This document shows, in pieces, positions 7,364-16,772 of a stretch of DNA of 64,000 nt. This DNA comes from Cellulomonas gelida (GTDB lineage: Bacteria; Actinomycetota; Actinomycetes; Actinomycetales; Cellulomonadaceae), in contig NZ_BJLQ01000003.1 in the NCBI RefSeq assembly GCF_006538725.1, positions 124,001-188,000 on the forward strand, given 5' to 3'. The notes beneath the pieces were generated by a model. That model was not told the origin of the DNA and did not search any database. It was given only the letters and a program-made list of their open reading frames with translations. Numbering within the stretch: the stretch's first letter is position 1; each line of letters opens with the position of its first letter. The translations under genes and the position numbers were made by a program.

Positions 7364-8836
7364 ATGGCCGATCCCCGCGGGTTCCTGCGCGTCCGGGGCC
7401 GTGAGCTGCCCGCCGACCGTGCCGTACCGGTGCGCATCCTCGACTGGGCCGAGGTGCACGAGCACCCGACCGGCGACCCCGAGGCGCTCGCGCTGCTGCA
7501 CCGGCAGGCGGGGCGGTGCATGGACTGCGGCGTGCCGTTCTGCCACCACGCGTGCCCGCTCGGCAACCTCATGCCCGAGTGGAACGACCTCGCGTGGCGC
7601 GGGCAGTGGCTCGACGCCGCCGACCGCCTGCACCTCACGAACAACTTCCCCGAGGTCACCGGACGGCTGTGCCCCGCGCCGTGCGAGTCCGGGTGCGTGC
7701 TCGGGCTCAACCAGGAGCCGGTGACGATCCGCCACGTCGAGCTCAGCATCGCCGAGGAGGCGTTCGCCCGCGGCTTCGTCGTTCCCGTGGTGCCCCAGCG
7801 GATGAGCGGTCACACCGTCGCGGTCGTCGGCTCCGGGCCCGCCGGCCTGGCGGCAGCGCAGCAGCTCACGCGCGCGGGCCACACCGTGAGCGTCTACGAG
7901 CGCGCGACCGCGCCCGGTGGGCTGCTGCGGTTCGGCATCCCCGAGTACAAGCTGCCCGCGGACGTCGTCGAGCGGCGGATCGACCTCATGCGCGCCGAGG
8001 GCACCGTGTTCCGCTGCGGCGTCGAGGTCGGCGTGGACGTCACCGGTGCCGAGCTGCTCGCGCGGCACGACGCGGTCGTCGTGACCGTCGGCTCGACCGT
8101 CCCGCGCGACCTCCCGGTGCCCGGCAGGTCGCTGCGCGGCGTCCTGCCCGCGATGGACTACCTGGTGCCCGCGAACCACGCGGCCGTCGGCGAGCCCGTC
8201 CCCGGGGCGCCCGTCGCGACCGGGCTCGACGTCGTCGTCGTCGGCGGCGGGGACACCGGGGCGGACTGCGTCGGGACCGCCGTGCGCCAGGGCGCCCGGT
8301 CGATCACGCAGCTCGAGATCCTGCCCGAGCCGCCGCACGAGCGGCCCGCCGAGCAGCCATGGCCCACGTACCCGACCGTCTTCAAGGTCTCCACCTCGCA
8401 CGAGGAGGGCGGCACGCGCGTCTTCGCCGTCAGCACGCAGGAGGTCGTCGGCGACGACGAGGGTCGGGTGGCCGGTCTGCGTCTCGTCGAGGTCGAGCGC
8501 GTCGACGGGCGCTTCGAGCCCGTGGCGGGCACCGAGCGCGTCCTCCCGGCGCAGCTCGTCGTCCTCGCGCTCGGCTTCGTCGGGCCGGAGCGCGGCGCGC
8601 TCGCGGACGCTCTCGGGCTCGACGTCGACGCGCGCGGCGCGTTCGTGCGCGACGACGAGTTCGCGACCTCGACACCCGGTGTCTTCGTGGCCGGCGACTG
8701 CGGCCGCGGGCAGTCGCTCGTCGTGTGGGCGATCGCGGAGGGTCGCGCCGCGGCCTCGTCGGTCGACCGCTACCTGACCGGCGCCACGGCGCTCCCGTCG
8801 CCGGTCACCGCCTCCACCATCTCGCTGCGCCCGTAG
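7364..8836 (+). CDS. gltD: Glutamate synthase small subunit-like oxidoreductase
   Basis: The protein has 490 residues. The N-terminal domain carries two Cys clusters for Fe-S centres (CMDCGVPFCHHACPLGN at about 47-63 and CPAPCESGC at about 104-112). A FAD-binding GxGPAG loop (VVGSGPAGLAAAQQL) is near residue 155, and an NAD(P)H-binding VVGGGDTGADC near 295. It would transfer electrons from NADPH to the large glutamate synthase subunit. No gltB lies on either side here, so the partner is elsewhere or it serves another Fe-S/FAD reaction. Length and motif order are normal for GltD. Confidence 0.88.
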   Translation: MADPRGFLRVRGRELPADRAVPVRILDWAEVHEHPTGDPEALALLHRQAGRCMDCGVPFCHHACPLGNLMPEWNDLAWRGQWLDAADRLHLTNNFPEVTGRLCPAPCESGCVLGLNQEPVTIRHVELSIAEEAFARGFVVPVVPQRMSGHTVAVVGSGPAGLAAAQQLTRAGHTVSVYERATAPGGLLRFGIPEYKLPADVVERRIDLMRAEGTVFRCGVEVGVDVTGAELLARHDAVVVTVGSTVPRDLPVPGRSLRGVLPAMDYLVPANHAAVGEPVPGAPVATGLDVVVVGGGDTGADCVGTAVRQGARSITQLEILPEPPHERPAEQPWPTYPTVFKVSTSHEEGGTRVFAVSTQEVVGDDEGRVAGLRLVEVERVDGRFEPVAGTERVLPAQLVVLALGFVGPERGALADALGLDVDARGAFVRDDEFATSTPGVFVAGDCGRGQSLVVWAIAEGRAAASSVDRYLTGATALPSPVTASTISLRP

Positions 8837-8982
8837 CTCGCCGCCCGTCCCGCTCCGGGCGCTCCTGAGCGTGGCCCACGCGGCGCGAGGCAGCGAATGC
8901 GCAGGCTGTGGCGGCGGCATCCGCGAGCAGGTGCTGGGTCGGTGCGGTGGGGCGTGTCGGTGGGGGCGGGCACCATGGGGGT

Positions 8983-9282
8983 GTGGAAGTCGAGTTCGAG
9001 GCCGCGCTGCGCCTCTGGGACGCACGCAAGCACGACTCGTGGACGTTCGCGGACCTGCCGACGGACGTGGCCGACGAGATCGCCGACGCCGCCGAGGGGG
9101 TCTCCCGAGGGTTCGGGTCGGTCCGCGTCGAGGTGACGATCGGGACGACGACCTGGCGCACGTCGATCTTCCCGGGCGCGGAGACCTACGTGCTGCCGCT
9201 CAAGGCCGCGGTCCGCCGCAAGGAGTCGATCGAGGCGGGCGACGTCGCACGCATCCGGCTCCGCCTCGTCGACCTGCCGTGA
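8983..9282 (+). CDS. DUF1905-domain small protein
   Basis: The protein has 99 residues from GTG 8983. It contains DUF1905-like sequence: VEFEAALRLWD at the start, FADLPTDVADEIADA and YVLPLKAAVRRKESIEAGDVARIRLRL. The family forms a small beta-barrel often fused to or near YdeI-like proteins; its function is unknown. No clear ribosome-binding site is present; CACCAT six bases upstream may be a weak leaderless -10. The stop codon lies in the first copy of a stop-containing tandem repeat. Confidence 0.78.
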   Translation: MEVEFEAALRLWDARKHDSWTFADLPTDVADEIADAAEGVSRGFGSVRVEVTIGTTTWRTSIFPGAETYVLPLKAAVRRKESIEAGDVARIRLRLVDLP

Positions 9283-9353
9283 CCGAGAGATGCGTGACCG
9301 AGAGATGCGTGACCGAGAGCTGCCGTGAGCGAACGCTGCCGTGAGGGAACGCT
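9274..9353 (+). repeat. Five imperfect tandem repeats each carrying a TGA stop
   Basis: The 15-16-bp unit (CTGCC or ATGC, then GTGACCGAGAG or a close variant) is repeated five times. TGA triplets are at 9280, 9295, 9310, 9326 and 9342. The first is the real DUF1905 stop; the spacing puts stops in all three frames. Confidence 0.85.
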
Positions 9354-9402
9354 GCTCAGGTGAGGGTGCTGCCAAGCAGTGACGGGCGTCTGGATCGGCC
9401 GC

Positions 9403-9408
9403 TAGCCT
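9403..9408 (+). promoter_or_regulatory. -10 box, leaderless start of GH6 gene
   Basis: TAGCCT lies seven bases before GTG 9416 and no ribosome-binding site is present. Confidence 0.55.
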
Positions 9409-9415
9409 CGAGCGG

Positions 9416-10588
9416 GTGACCCGTCGCCGCACGCGCCTCACCGCCCTGCCTGTCCGCTCTGCTCTGCCCGTGGCCGCCCTCGTCGTCGGGCTCGTCGGGC
9501 TGGTGCCACCCGCGCACGCGGCGGAGCCCGCGCAGGGCCCCGGACTGACGGACGGCTCGGTGGTGTCCGACGGCGTGGTGGTGTCCGACGGCGTGGTGTT
9601 GTCGGACGGCGTGGTGTTGTCGGACGGCATGGCGTCGTCGGACGGTTCGTCGGGCGCGGCGGCCGTCGCGGCCTCGCCGCGGCTGACGCAGAAGCTCTAC
9701 CTCGACCCCGACACGCAGGCCGCCGCCGCGGTCGACGCCGCGCGCGCCGCGGGCCGGACGTCGGTGGCGAAGCGGCTCTCGCTCATCTCGACGGTCCCGC
9801 AGGCCCGGTGGTTCGGCGACTGGACGACGGTCGGCGCGACCCGTTCGGAGGTCGCCGGCTACGTACGAGCGGCGCGCGCGAAGTCGCAGACGCCGGTGCT
9901 GGTGCTGTACGCGATCCCTGGTCGGGACTGCGGCCTGTACTCGGCGGGCGGCTTCACCGAGAAGACCTACCCGCGCTGGATCACGCAGGTCGCCAAGGGG
10001 CTGACCGACGGTGCGGTCCGCGGGTCGTCGCGCGCGCTCGTCGTGCTCGAGCCCGACGCGCTCATGCTCGACTGCGACGACGACGCGGCCGACGCCCGCC
10101 GCGACCGGCTCATCCGCAACGCGACCAAGGAGCTCGCGGCGACCGGCGCGTGGGTGTACCTGGAGGCGGGAAACGCGCGCTGGCGCACCCCGGCGGACAC
10201 CGCGAAGCGGCTGCGCGCCGGCGGGATCGCCTACGCGCGTGGCTTCGCCACGAACATCTCGAACTTCGGCTTCACGACGAGCGAGAAGGCGTACGCCGCC
10301 AAGGTCGCCGCCCGGCTCGCGGCCGCCGGCGTGTCGGCGTCGCACCGGCACTACGTGATCGACACGTCGCGCAACGGCCGCGGCCCCATGGCGGACGGCG
10401 AGTGGTGCAACCCGCCGAAGCGCGGTCTGGGCGCGCACCCGCGGACCTTCACGAGCGGCGGCGCGCTCGACGCGCTGCTGTGGATCAAGCTCCCCGGCGA
10501 GTCCGACGGGCCGTGCCACGGCGCACCCGGAGCGGGGCAGTGGTGGGAGGCCGGCGCGCTCGAGCTCGTGAAGTACCGCCGCACCTAG
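9416..10588 (+). CDS. Secreted glycoside hydrolase family 6 (cellulase)
   Basis: The protein has 390 residues. A Sec signal peptide (Arg-rich start, LVVGLVGLVPPAHA) is followed by a short tandem repeat of VVSDGV units at about 45-75. The catalytic barrel then shows GH6 hallmarks: LYAIPGRDCG with the likely acid Asp near 170, LEPDAL near 212, DTSRNGRGP near 315 and LWIKLPGESDG near 357-364. It cleaves beta-1,4-glucan by inversion; endo- or exo-action cannot be told from the sequence read. No binding module is attached. It fits a cellulose degrader with the CBM2 protein at 60.7 kb. Confidence 0.9.
   Translation: MTRRRTRLTALPVRSALPVAALVVGLVGLVPPAHAAEPAQGPGLTDGSVVSDGVVVSDGVVLSDGVVLSDGMASSDGSSGAAAVAASPRLTQKLYLDPDTQAAAAVDAARAAGRTSVAKRLSLISTVPQARWFGDWTTVGATRSEVAGYVRAARAKSQTPVLVLYAIPGRDCGLYSAGGFTEKTYPRWITQVAKGLTDGAVRGSSRALVVLEPDALMLDCDDDAADARRDRLIRNATKELAATGAWVYLEAGNARWRTPADTAKRLRAGGIAYARGFATNISNFGFTTSEKAYAAKVAARLAAAGVSASHRHYVIDTSRNGRGPMADGEWCNPPKRGLGAHPRTFTSGGALDALLWIKLPGESDGPCHGAPGAGQWWEAGALELVKYRRT
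9550..9645 (+). repeat. In-frame 18-bp repeats in the GH6 leader
   Basis: The 18-bp units encode VVSDGV-type hexapeptides four to five times between the signal peptide and catalytic domain. They form a low-complexity linker that can vary in copy number. Confidence 0.75.
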
Positions 10589-10663
10589 TCGGGGGCGCGC
10601 GGGGCGCGGACACGGCCGGGCCGGGCGTGGCAGGCTGGGCGCGACGACGACCAGGAGGCCGCG

Positions 10664-11425
10664 ATGGCGCTTGTGACCTGCCACTTCTTCTCCGACGTGC
10701 TGCAGGTCAGCACCGCGATGACCGTGCTGCTGCCGCAGGCGACCAGGTCACAGATCGGCCTGAGCGGCGTGGCCGACGACGCGCCGCCACCCGTGCTCTA
10801 CCTGCTGCACGGCTTGTCCGACGACGAGACGATCTGGACCCGTCGCACCTCGATCGAGCGGTACGCCGCCGAGAAGGGACTCGCGGTCGTCATGCCGCGC
10901 GGCGGGCGGTCGTTCTACGCCGACGAGGTCCACGGCGGCGCGTACTGGACGCACCTGACGCAGGAGCTGCCCGAGCTGGTCTCGTCGTTCTTCCGCGTGT
11001 CGACCCGACGCGAGGACACGTTCGTCGCCGGTCTGTCGATGGGCGGCTACGGGGCGCTCAAGTGGGCGCTGCGCGAGCCCGGTCGGTTCGCGGCGGCCGC
11101 GTCGCTGTCCGGTGCGCTCGACATCGTCAGCGACCAGGGTCTGCGCTCCGTCGTGCCGCAGGTGTGGGGCGGCGGCCCGCCCGGCACAGGCGACGACCTG
11201 CTCGGCCTGGTCGCGGCAGCGGACCCGGCCGCGCTGCCCGCGTTGTCCGTCGCGTGCGGCACCGAGGACTTCCTGCACGCGGCCAACCTGCGCTGGCTCG
11301 ACGCGGCCCGCGCGCGCGGCATCGACGTCCGCACCGACGTCGACCGTGCCGGCGACCACGACTGGGGGTACTGGGACGCGACGATCCAGGACGTGCTCGA
11401 CTGGCTCCCGATCCGGGGCCGCTGA
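10664..11425 (+). CDS. Alpha/beta-hydrolase esterase (putative esterase family)
   Basis: The protein has 253 residues. The nucleophile elbow GLSMGGYG is at about 123-130, the oxyanion region YLLHGLSDDETIW near 45, a likely acid at CGTEDF near 203 and His in AGDHDWGYW near 235, giving a complete Ser-Asp-His triad. The family includes EstA-like carboxylesterases and S-formylglutathione hydrolases. There is no signal peptide, so it is intracellular. AGGAGG precedes the ATG. The GH6 neighbour hints at sugar-ester removal, but this is inference. Confidence 0.85.
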   Translation: MALVTCHFFSDVLQVSTAMTVLLPQATRSQIGLSGVADDAPPPVLYLLHGLSDDETIWTRRTSIERYAAEKGLAVVMPRGGRSFYADEVHGGAYWTHLTQELPELVSSFFRVSTRREDTFVAGLSMGGYGALKWALREPGRFAAAASLSGALDIVSDQGLRSVVPQVWGGGPPGTGDDLLGLVAAADPAALPALSVACGTEDFLHAANLRWLDAARARGIDVRTDVDRAGDHDWGYWDATIQDVLDWLPIRGR

Positions 11426-11445
11426 GGGTCCCTCGGGAGCGCGTC

Positions 11446-13320
11446 TCAGGAGGACGGCAGCGGTCGGCCCAGCCCGCTCGCACGCTGGACCCGTCGCAGC
11501 ACGGCCGCACGCACGGCCGACTCGGTGCCGATCACGCGGATCCGCTCGCGTGCGCGCGTCACCGCGGTGTACAGCAGCTCGCGCGTGAGCAGGGGAGACG
11601 TGGCCGCCGGGAGCACCACGCTGACGCGCGTGAACTGACTGCCCTGTCCGCGGTGCACCGTCATCGCGTGCACGCTCTGCGCGGGCGGCAGCCGGTGCGT
11701 CGCGACGAGCCGGTGCGCGCCGGGGGCGCCGAACGCCACCGCCACGCCGTCGGCGGTCGCGACGACGACGCCCGTGTCGCCGTTGTAGAGCCCCGTCGAC
11801 CGGTCGTTGCTCGTCACCAGCAGGGGCCGGCCGGGCGGGAACGGCGCGGCCGACCGGCCACCCGTCTCGTGCGCCACCCAGTCCTCCGCGACCGCCGACC
11901 AGTGCGCGACCCCGGCCGGACCGCGGCGGTGCGCGAGCAGCAGGCGGTGCGCGCCGAGCGCGAGCAGCGCCGCGTCCGCGTCACCCGCGCGCGCCGCCGT
12001 CACGAGCGCGCGACCCACTGTGCGCACCTCGTGCTCGAGCGTGGCGACCTCGCGCGCCGTCGGGACGTCCCCCGCGGTCTCGACCCACTCGATCGCGTCC
12101 CCGCCCGCGCGCAGCAGGGCGACCGCGCGGTCGGCGTCGCCGTCACGGATCGCGCGGGCGAGCGCGGCCAGCTCGGAGCCGAACCGGTGCTCACGCGTGA
12201 GCTCGACGACACCGCGCGGCAACGACGCGACCAGGTCGCCGAGCACGGCGCCCGCCTCGACGCTCGCGAGCTGGTGCGGGTCGCCGACCAGCACCACGCG
12301 CGACGTGGGGCGCACGGCCTCGAGCAGGCGGGCCATGAGCGGCAGCGACATCATCGAGCACTCGTCGACCACCACCACGTCGTGCGGCAGTCGCTGGCGT
12401 GCGTCGTGCCGGAACCGCGTGCTGCTGCCCGGCCGGGTGCCCAGGAGCCGGTGCACGGTGCTCGAGCGCAGCTCACCGGTGCGCTCGCGGTCCTCGTCGT
12501 GCGCGAGCGCGCGCAGCTCGTCGTTCACCGACTCCTGCAACCGGGCAGCGGCCTTGCCCGTCGGCGCCGCCAGGGCCACCCGCAGCCCCGGCCCGGCGAC
12601 GTCCTGCAGCGCCGCGACGAGCCGCGCGATCGTCGTCGTCTTGCCCGTGCCCGGGCCCCCGGTCAGGACCGTCAGGCGCGAGGTCGCGGCCGCCCGGACG
12701 GCCGCGCGCTGGCGTTCGTCCTGCTCCTGCGGGAACAGCCGACGCACGGCCGCCTCGAGGCGTGCCTCGTCGACCGGGAGCGGCGCGAGCCGGTCGGTGA
12801 CCTGCGCGCGGACCTCGACCTCGTCGCGCCAGTAGCGGTCGAGGTACAGGCGCCCGCCGGCCCAGCGCAGCGGTCGGTCGGCGGGCCCGTCCGCACCGTC
12901 CGCGACCGCGGCGCTCGCGCGCACGGCGGCCGGCCACCCGGTCGGCTCGGGCCACGGCAGCTCGTCGACGAGGCGTCCTTCGCTCGCCGCGGCCGACGGT
13001 TCGTCGGCCGGCTCGTCGTCCGCCGGCTCGACGACCGTCCCGGGTGCCGCCGCGAGGTCGACGCACACGGAGCCCGCGCGCAGCGCCCGGACGGTCAGCG
13101 CCGCCGCGAGGTGCACGCGCTCGTCGTCCTCGCCGCACAGGCCCGCGACGCGACGTGCGACGTGCACGTCCGCCGAGGTCAGCACGCGTGCGGCGACGAA
13201 GGGCGCGAGAAGGCCGTGAACCCGCCAGGGCACGTCGGGCGATGCGTCGAGGGAGTTCGTCGTGCCGGTCAGCGACGCGCCGGCGAGCGACGTCGCGCTC
13301 AGCGCGCTCGGATCGGTCAT
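11446..13320 (-). CDS. recD: Exodeoxyribonuclease V alpha chain (RecD helicase)
   Basis: The protein has 624 residues from ATG 13320. The Walker A TGGPGTGKTTT is near 220, the DEAD-like box VVVDECSMMS near 325, VGDPHQLASVEAG near 355 and the C-terminal motif VHRGQGSQFTRV with YTAVTRARE near 560-605. It is the fast 5'-3' helicase of RecBCD, acting at double-strand DNA ends. Its ATG overlaps the recB stop by four bases (ATGA), so it is last in the recC-recB-recD unit and translationally coupled. A longer frame to 13629 is only overlap with recB. Confidence 0.93.
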   Translation of the reverse strand: MTDPSALSATSLAGASLTGTTNSLDASPDVPWRVHGLLAPFVAARVLTSADVHVARRVAGLCGEDDERVHLAAALTVRALRAGSVCVDLAAAPGTVVEPADDEPADEPSAAASEGRLVDELPWPEPTGWPAAVRASAAVADGADGPADRPLRWAGGRLYLDRYWRDEVEVRAQVTDRLAPLPVDEARLEAAVRRLFPQEQDERQRAAVRAAATSRLTVLTGGPGTGKTTTIARLVAALQDVAGPGLRVALAAPTGKAAARLQESVNDELRALAHDEDRERTGELRSSTVHRLLGTRPGSSTRFRHDARQRLPHDVVVVDECSMMSLPLMARLLEAVRPTSRVVLVGDPHQLASVEAGAVLGDLVASLPRGVVELTREHRFGSELAALARAIRDGDADRAVALLRAGGDAIEWVETAGDVPTAREVATLEHEVRTVGRALVTAARAGDADAALLALGAHRLLLAHRRGPAGVAHWSAVAEDWVAHETGGRSAAPFPPGRPLLVTSNDRSTGLYNGDTGVVVATADGVAVAFGAPGAHRLVATHRLPPAQSVHAMTVHRGQGSQFTRVSVVLPAATSPLLTRELLYTAVTRARERIRVIGTESAVRAAVLRRVQRASGLGRPLPSS

Positions 13321-16300
13321 CGGGCACCCGCCAGCAGGTCGGAGAGGTCGAGCACGAGAGCGGTCGGTGGACGCCACGCCAGGACACCGGTGGGCGTCGG
13401 ACCGCCGGGTCCGTCGACGACGGGCGTCTCCGGGCCGAGCATGCCCCGCACGAACAGGTAGAGGCCGCCGCCGAGGTGCACGTGCGGGTCGTAGTCGCGC
13501 ACGCGCCAGCGCAGGAACCGGTGCAGGGCGGCCGAGTACAGCAGGAGCTGCAGGGGGTAGTGGTGCTCGACCATCGCGTCGACCAGGCTTGCGGGACGGT
13601 AGTCCCACGCGCTGAGCGGCTGCTCCCACGACCCGAGCCGGTTCGTCTTGTAGTCGACGACGAGGTGCGTGTGCTGCCCCGGGACGTCCGGGGCGGGCAC
13701 GCGCAGCACCGCGTCGATGCTGCCGGTGAGGTAGCCGCGCAGGCTGCTCGTCGACAGCGCCGGGTCGTCGAGACGGTCGGCGTAGTCGACGAACGGGTCG
13801 GTCGGGGTCAGGTGCGTGCGCAGGAGCGCGCCGATGCCGCGCAGCGTCCCGGCTCGGCGGGCCACACCGTCGCCGCCCGCGAGCGGGAGCTCGAAGTCCA
13901 GCTCGGGCAGGCGGTCGGACGGGGCGATCTCGGCGAGCGAGCGCCCGCCTGCGAGCGGGCCGAGCGGCGTGCGCAGCGAGGGCAGCAGTGCCGCGGCGAG
14001 CGCGTCCGGGCCGCCGGGCAGCGCACCGCCCGGGTCGGCCTCGGCGCAGCGGACGGCGACCTCGGCGGCGAGGTCCGGTGCACGCGTGTCGACGTTCTCG
14101 AGCACGTGGTGCACGAGCGTGCCGAACGTGGTGCCCGCGGGCAGGTCCGCCATCGGCGAGGCGAACGCGCGCAGCGCGAGCTCGTCAGGCGGGACCTCGG
14201 CCTCGTCGGTCGACTCGGCCCGCTCGCGGCCCGTGCCCGTCGCGTCGGGCTCGTCCTGCAGACCCGTCACCTCCGGCTCGGACGACGGTGCGTGGTGGCG
14301 CGCGTCGTACGGCGCGGAGGTCAGACCGGTGTACGACGTGCGGCGCCAGCCCGTGTCGAGCGTGCGCCCCAGCCGGGCGAGCTCGAGCGTGGGCGGATCG
14401 ACCGGCTCGGGCACCCAGCGCGCAGCCGCCCGCGGCGCGGTCATGACCTCGTGCACGAGCGCCCCGCCCGTGGGCGCGGCCAGCGCGGTGAGCGCCTCGG
14501 CGACCGCGTCGTCGCTCGGGACCGGCACGACCGCGGGTGCGGGCGTCCCGTCGGCGGTGCGCGGCGCCAGCAGCAGGCGGGACAACGGGCTGCGTTCGGC
14601 GTTGCGGCTCGGTGCCCACCACACGACCACCTGGCTGTGCGCGCGTGTGAGCGCGACGTACGTCAGGCGCAGCTGCTCGCCCGCTTCGTCCTGCTGGTGT
14701 GCGATCACCCCGTCGTCGTACCCCGGGCTGCCCTTGCCGCCCACGTGGAGCGTGCGGGTGTCGTCGCGGTGGAAGCGCAGGACCTGCGGGTCCGACCGCA
14801 CCCAGGTGTCCCATGCGAACGGCACGAGCGTCACCGGGAACTGCAGCCCCTTGCTCGCGTGCACGGTGATGACCTGCACGGCCGCCGCGTCGGTCTGCAG
14901 CCGCCTGCTGCGTTCCTCGGCGTAGTCGCGTGCGGCCTCGTCGATGCGCGCACGTAGCCACTCGAGCAGCGCGGTCGCGCCGAGCCCGTCGCGCACGGCC
15001 TGCGCGTGCAGCGCCTCGCCGACGTGGCGCAGGTCGGTCAGCTCGCGCTCGCCGTCCTGCGTGCGGATGACCCGCTCGCGCATGCCCGTGGCCGCGGCTG
15101 CCTCGAGCAGCGCAGCCACGCCGTGCGACGCGAGCGTGCCCGACCACGTGCGGACGCGCTCCGCGAGCAGGTCGCGCGCGTCGTCGTCGGCCAGCGCGAG
15201 CTCGGCCGCCGTCCAGCCGAGGAACGGCGTGAGCGCCGCGCCGCCCGCGAGCCGCGGGTCGTCGGGCCGGGCGAGTGCCGACAGGAACGTGAGCCAGTGC
15301 TGGGCCGCGCGCGTGTCGAACACGCTCGCCAGGCCCGAGATCACGGCGGGCACCCCCGCGGCCCCGAGCGAGCGCTGCACCGCGCGCGCGTCCTTGTTCC
15401 TGCGCACGAGCACCGCGATGTCGGCGGGTCGCACGGGGCGCGCGTCGCTCCCGTCCGGCGCCGTGATCCGGTGCGTCGTCAGGGTCTGCACCACCTGCGC
15501 CGCGACGTCGGCGTAGAGGAGCTCGCGCAGCGGGCCGATCGCCGGGAGCTTCGTCACGCCCAGCGCCTCGCGGGTCACCTGGCGGAGCAGCACGGGTGGG
15601 CCACCGGCGAGGCGCCGTCCCGTGCGCTGGGCCTCGACCGGCCGCACGACGATGCGCGGGTCGCCCAGCGCGGCGCCCTGCAGCAGCGGGCGCAGTCCGG
15701 CGAGCACCGCCGGGTCGGCACGGTGGTTGCGCGCGAGCGTCGCCTGGCGCGCGCTGCTCGCCGCGACGAGGTAGGTCACGACGTCCGCACCGCGGAACGC
15801 GTAGATCGCCTGCTTCGGGTCGCCGATGAGGATGAGCGTGCGGTGCGCGTGGAACGCCGCGCGCAGGATCTCCCACTGCGTCGGGTCGGTGTCCTGGAAC
15901 TCGTCGACCATGACGACCCGGAACGCCGTGCGCACGCGCTCGCGCGCGTCGCGACCCGTGTGCTCGTCGGTCAGTGCCCGGCGCAGGAGCGTCAGCAGGT
16001 CGTCGTAGTCGACGACGCCACCGGCGCGCTTGCGCCGCTCCATCTCCTGCACCGCGACCTGCGCGAACCGGTACCGGTCGTACGCGGGCGTGCCCGGCTC
16101 GGCGTCCGACGGCTCGAGGTCCGCGACCGGGTCCGAGATCGCGGCGTGCGCGAGCTCGCGCGCGTCGGCGATCGAGACGAGCGGCGACGCCTCCGGCGCG
16201 TACTTGCGCAGGTACAGGTCGTCGACGACCTCCGCCTCGAGGTCGGCGACGTCGGGCAGCAGGGTCGCGTCGTGGTCGACGTCCGCGGTCGTGCCGAGCA

Positions 16301-16772
16301 TCGCGAGCATCTGCTGGCAGAAGCCGTGCGTCGTGGTGATGGTCGCGGCGTCGAACTCGGCGAGCGCACGCGCGAGCCGCGCGCGTCGGACCTCGACCTC
16401 GTCGGGACCTGCGTCCGCGAGCAGGGCGACGACGTCGTCCGACGAGGAGCGCGCGTCGTCGGACCGCAGCGCACGCTCGACCTCCACGAGCCGCGAGCGC
16501 ACGCGGTCGCGCAGCTCGGTGGTCGCGGCGCGGCCGAACGTCACGAGCAGCAGCTCCGGCAGTCGGACGTCGAGCTCGGCGACGTACCGCACCGCCAGCG
16601 ACGCGATCGTCCACGTCTTGCCGGTCCCGGCGCTCGCCTCGAGCACCACGGTCTCGACCCCGGGCAGCGGACCGCGCACGTCGAACACCGGGACCTCGGG
16701 CCGAGGGGCGTCGGGCACAGGGCCGGCAGGCACGGGACCGTCGGGCGCCGTGCGCTCGCGGTCGGTCGTCAC
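13317..16772 (-). CDS. recB: Exodeoxyribonuclease V beta chain (RecB helicase-nuclease)
   Basis: The protein has 1151 residues from GTG 16772. A UvrD-type helicase starts with Walker A EASAGTGKTWTI at about 45-56 and has VVMVDEFQDTDPTQWEIL near 320 and HASKGLQFPVTLVPF near 645. The C-terminal RecB nuclease domain keeps VVDYKT near 1040 with the upstream Asp of SIDAVLRV. It unwinds and degrades DNA ends for RecA loading. GTGA overlaps the recC stop and ATGA overlaps recD, so the complex is made from one message. It is full length. Confidence 0.94.
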   Translation of the reverse strand: MTTDRERTAPDGPVPAGPVPDAPRPEVPVFDVRGPLPGVETVVLEASAGTGKTWTIASLAVRYVAELDVRLPELLLVTFGRAATTELRDRVRSRLVEVERALRSDDARSSSDDVVALLADAGPDEVEVRRARLARALAEFDAATITTTHGFCQQMLAMLGTTADVDHDATLLPDVADLEAEVVDDLYLRKYAPEASPLVSIADARELAHAAISDPVADLEPSDAEPGTPAYDRYRFAQVAVQEMERRKRAGGVVDYDDLLTLLRRALTDEHTGRDARERVRTAFRVVMVDEFQDTDPTQWEILRAAFHAHRTLILIGDPKQAIYAFRGADVVTYLVAASSARQATLARNHRADPAVLAGLRPLLQGAALGDPRIVVRPVEAQRTGRRLAGGPPVLLRQVTREALGVTKLPAIGPLRELLYADVAAQVVQTLTTHRITAPDGSDARPVRPADIAVLVRRNKDARAVQRSLGAAGVPAVISGLASVFDTRAAQHWLTFLSALARPDDPRLAGGAALTPFLGWTAAELALADDDARDLLAERVRTWSGTLASHGVAALLEAAAATGMRERVIRTQDGERELTDLRHVGEALHAQAVRDGLGATALLEWLRARIDEAARDYAEERSRRLQTDAAAVQVITVHASKGLQFPVTLVPFAWDTWVRSDPQVLRFHRDDTRTLHVGGKGSPGYDDGVIAHQQDEAGEQLRLTYVALTRAHSQVVVWWAPSRNAERSPLSRLLLAPRTADGTPAPAVVPVPSDDAVAEALTALAAPTGGALVHEVMTAPRAAARWVPEPVDPPTLELARLGRTLDTGWRRTSYTGLTSAPYDARHHAPSSEPEVTGLQDEPDATGTGRERAESTDEAEVPPDELALRAFASPMADLPAGTTFGTLVHHVLENVDTRAPDLAAEVAVRCAEADPGGALPGGPDALAAALLPSLRTPLGPLAGGRSLAEIAPSDRLPELDFELPLAGGDGVARRAGTLRGIGALLRTHLTPTDPFVDYADRLDDPALSTSSLRGYLTGSIDAVLRVPAPDVPGQHTHLVVDYKTNRLGSWEQPLSAWDYRPASLVDAMVEHHYPLQLLLYSAALHRFLRWRVRDYDPHVHLGGGLYLFVRGMLGPETPVVDGPGGPTPTGVLAWRPPTALVLDLSDLLAGAR

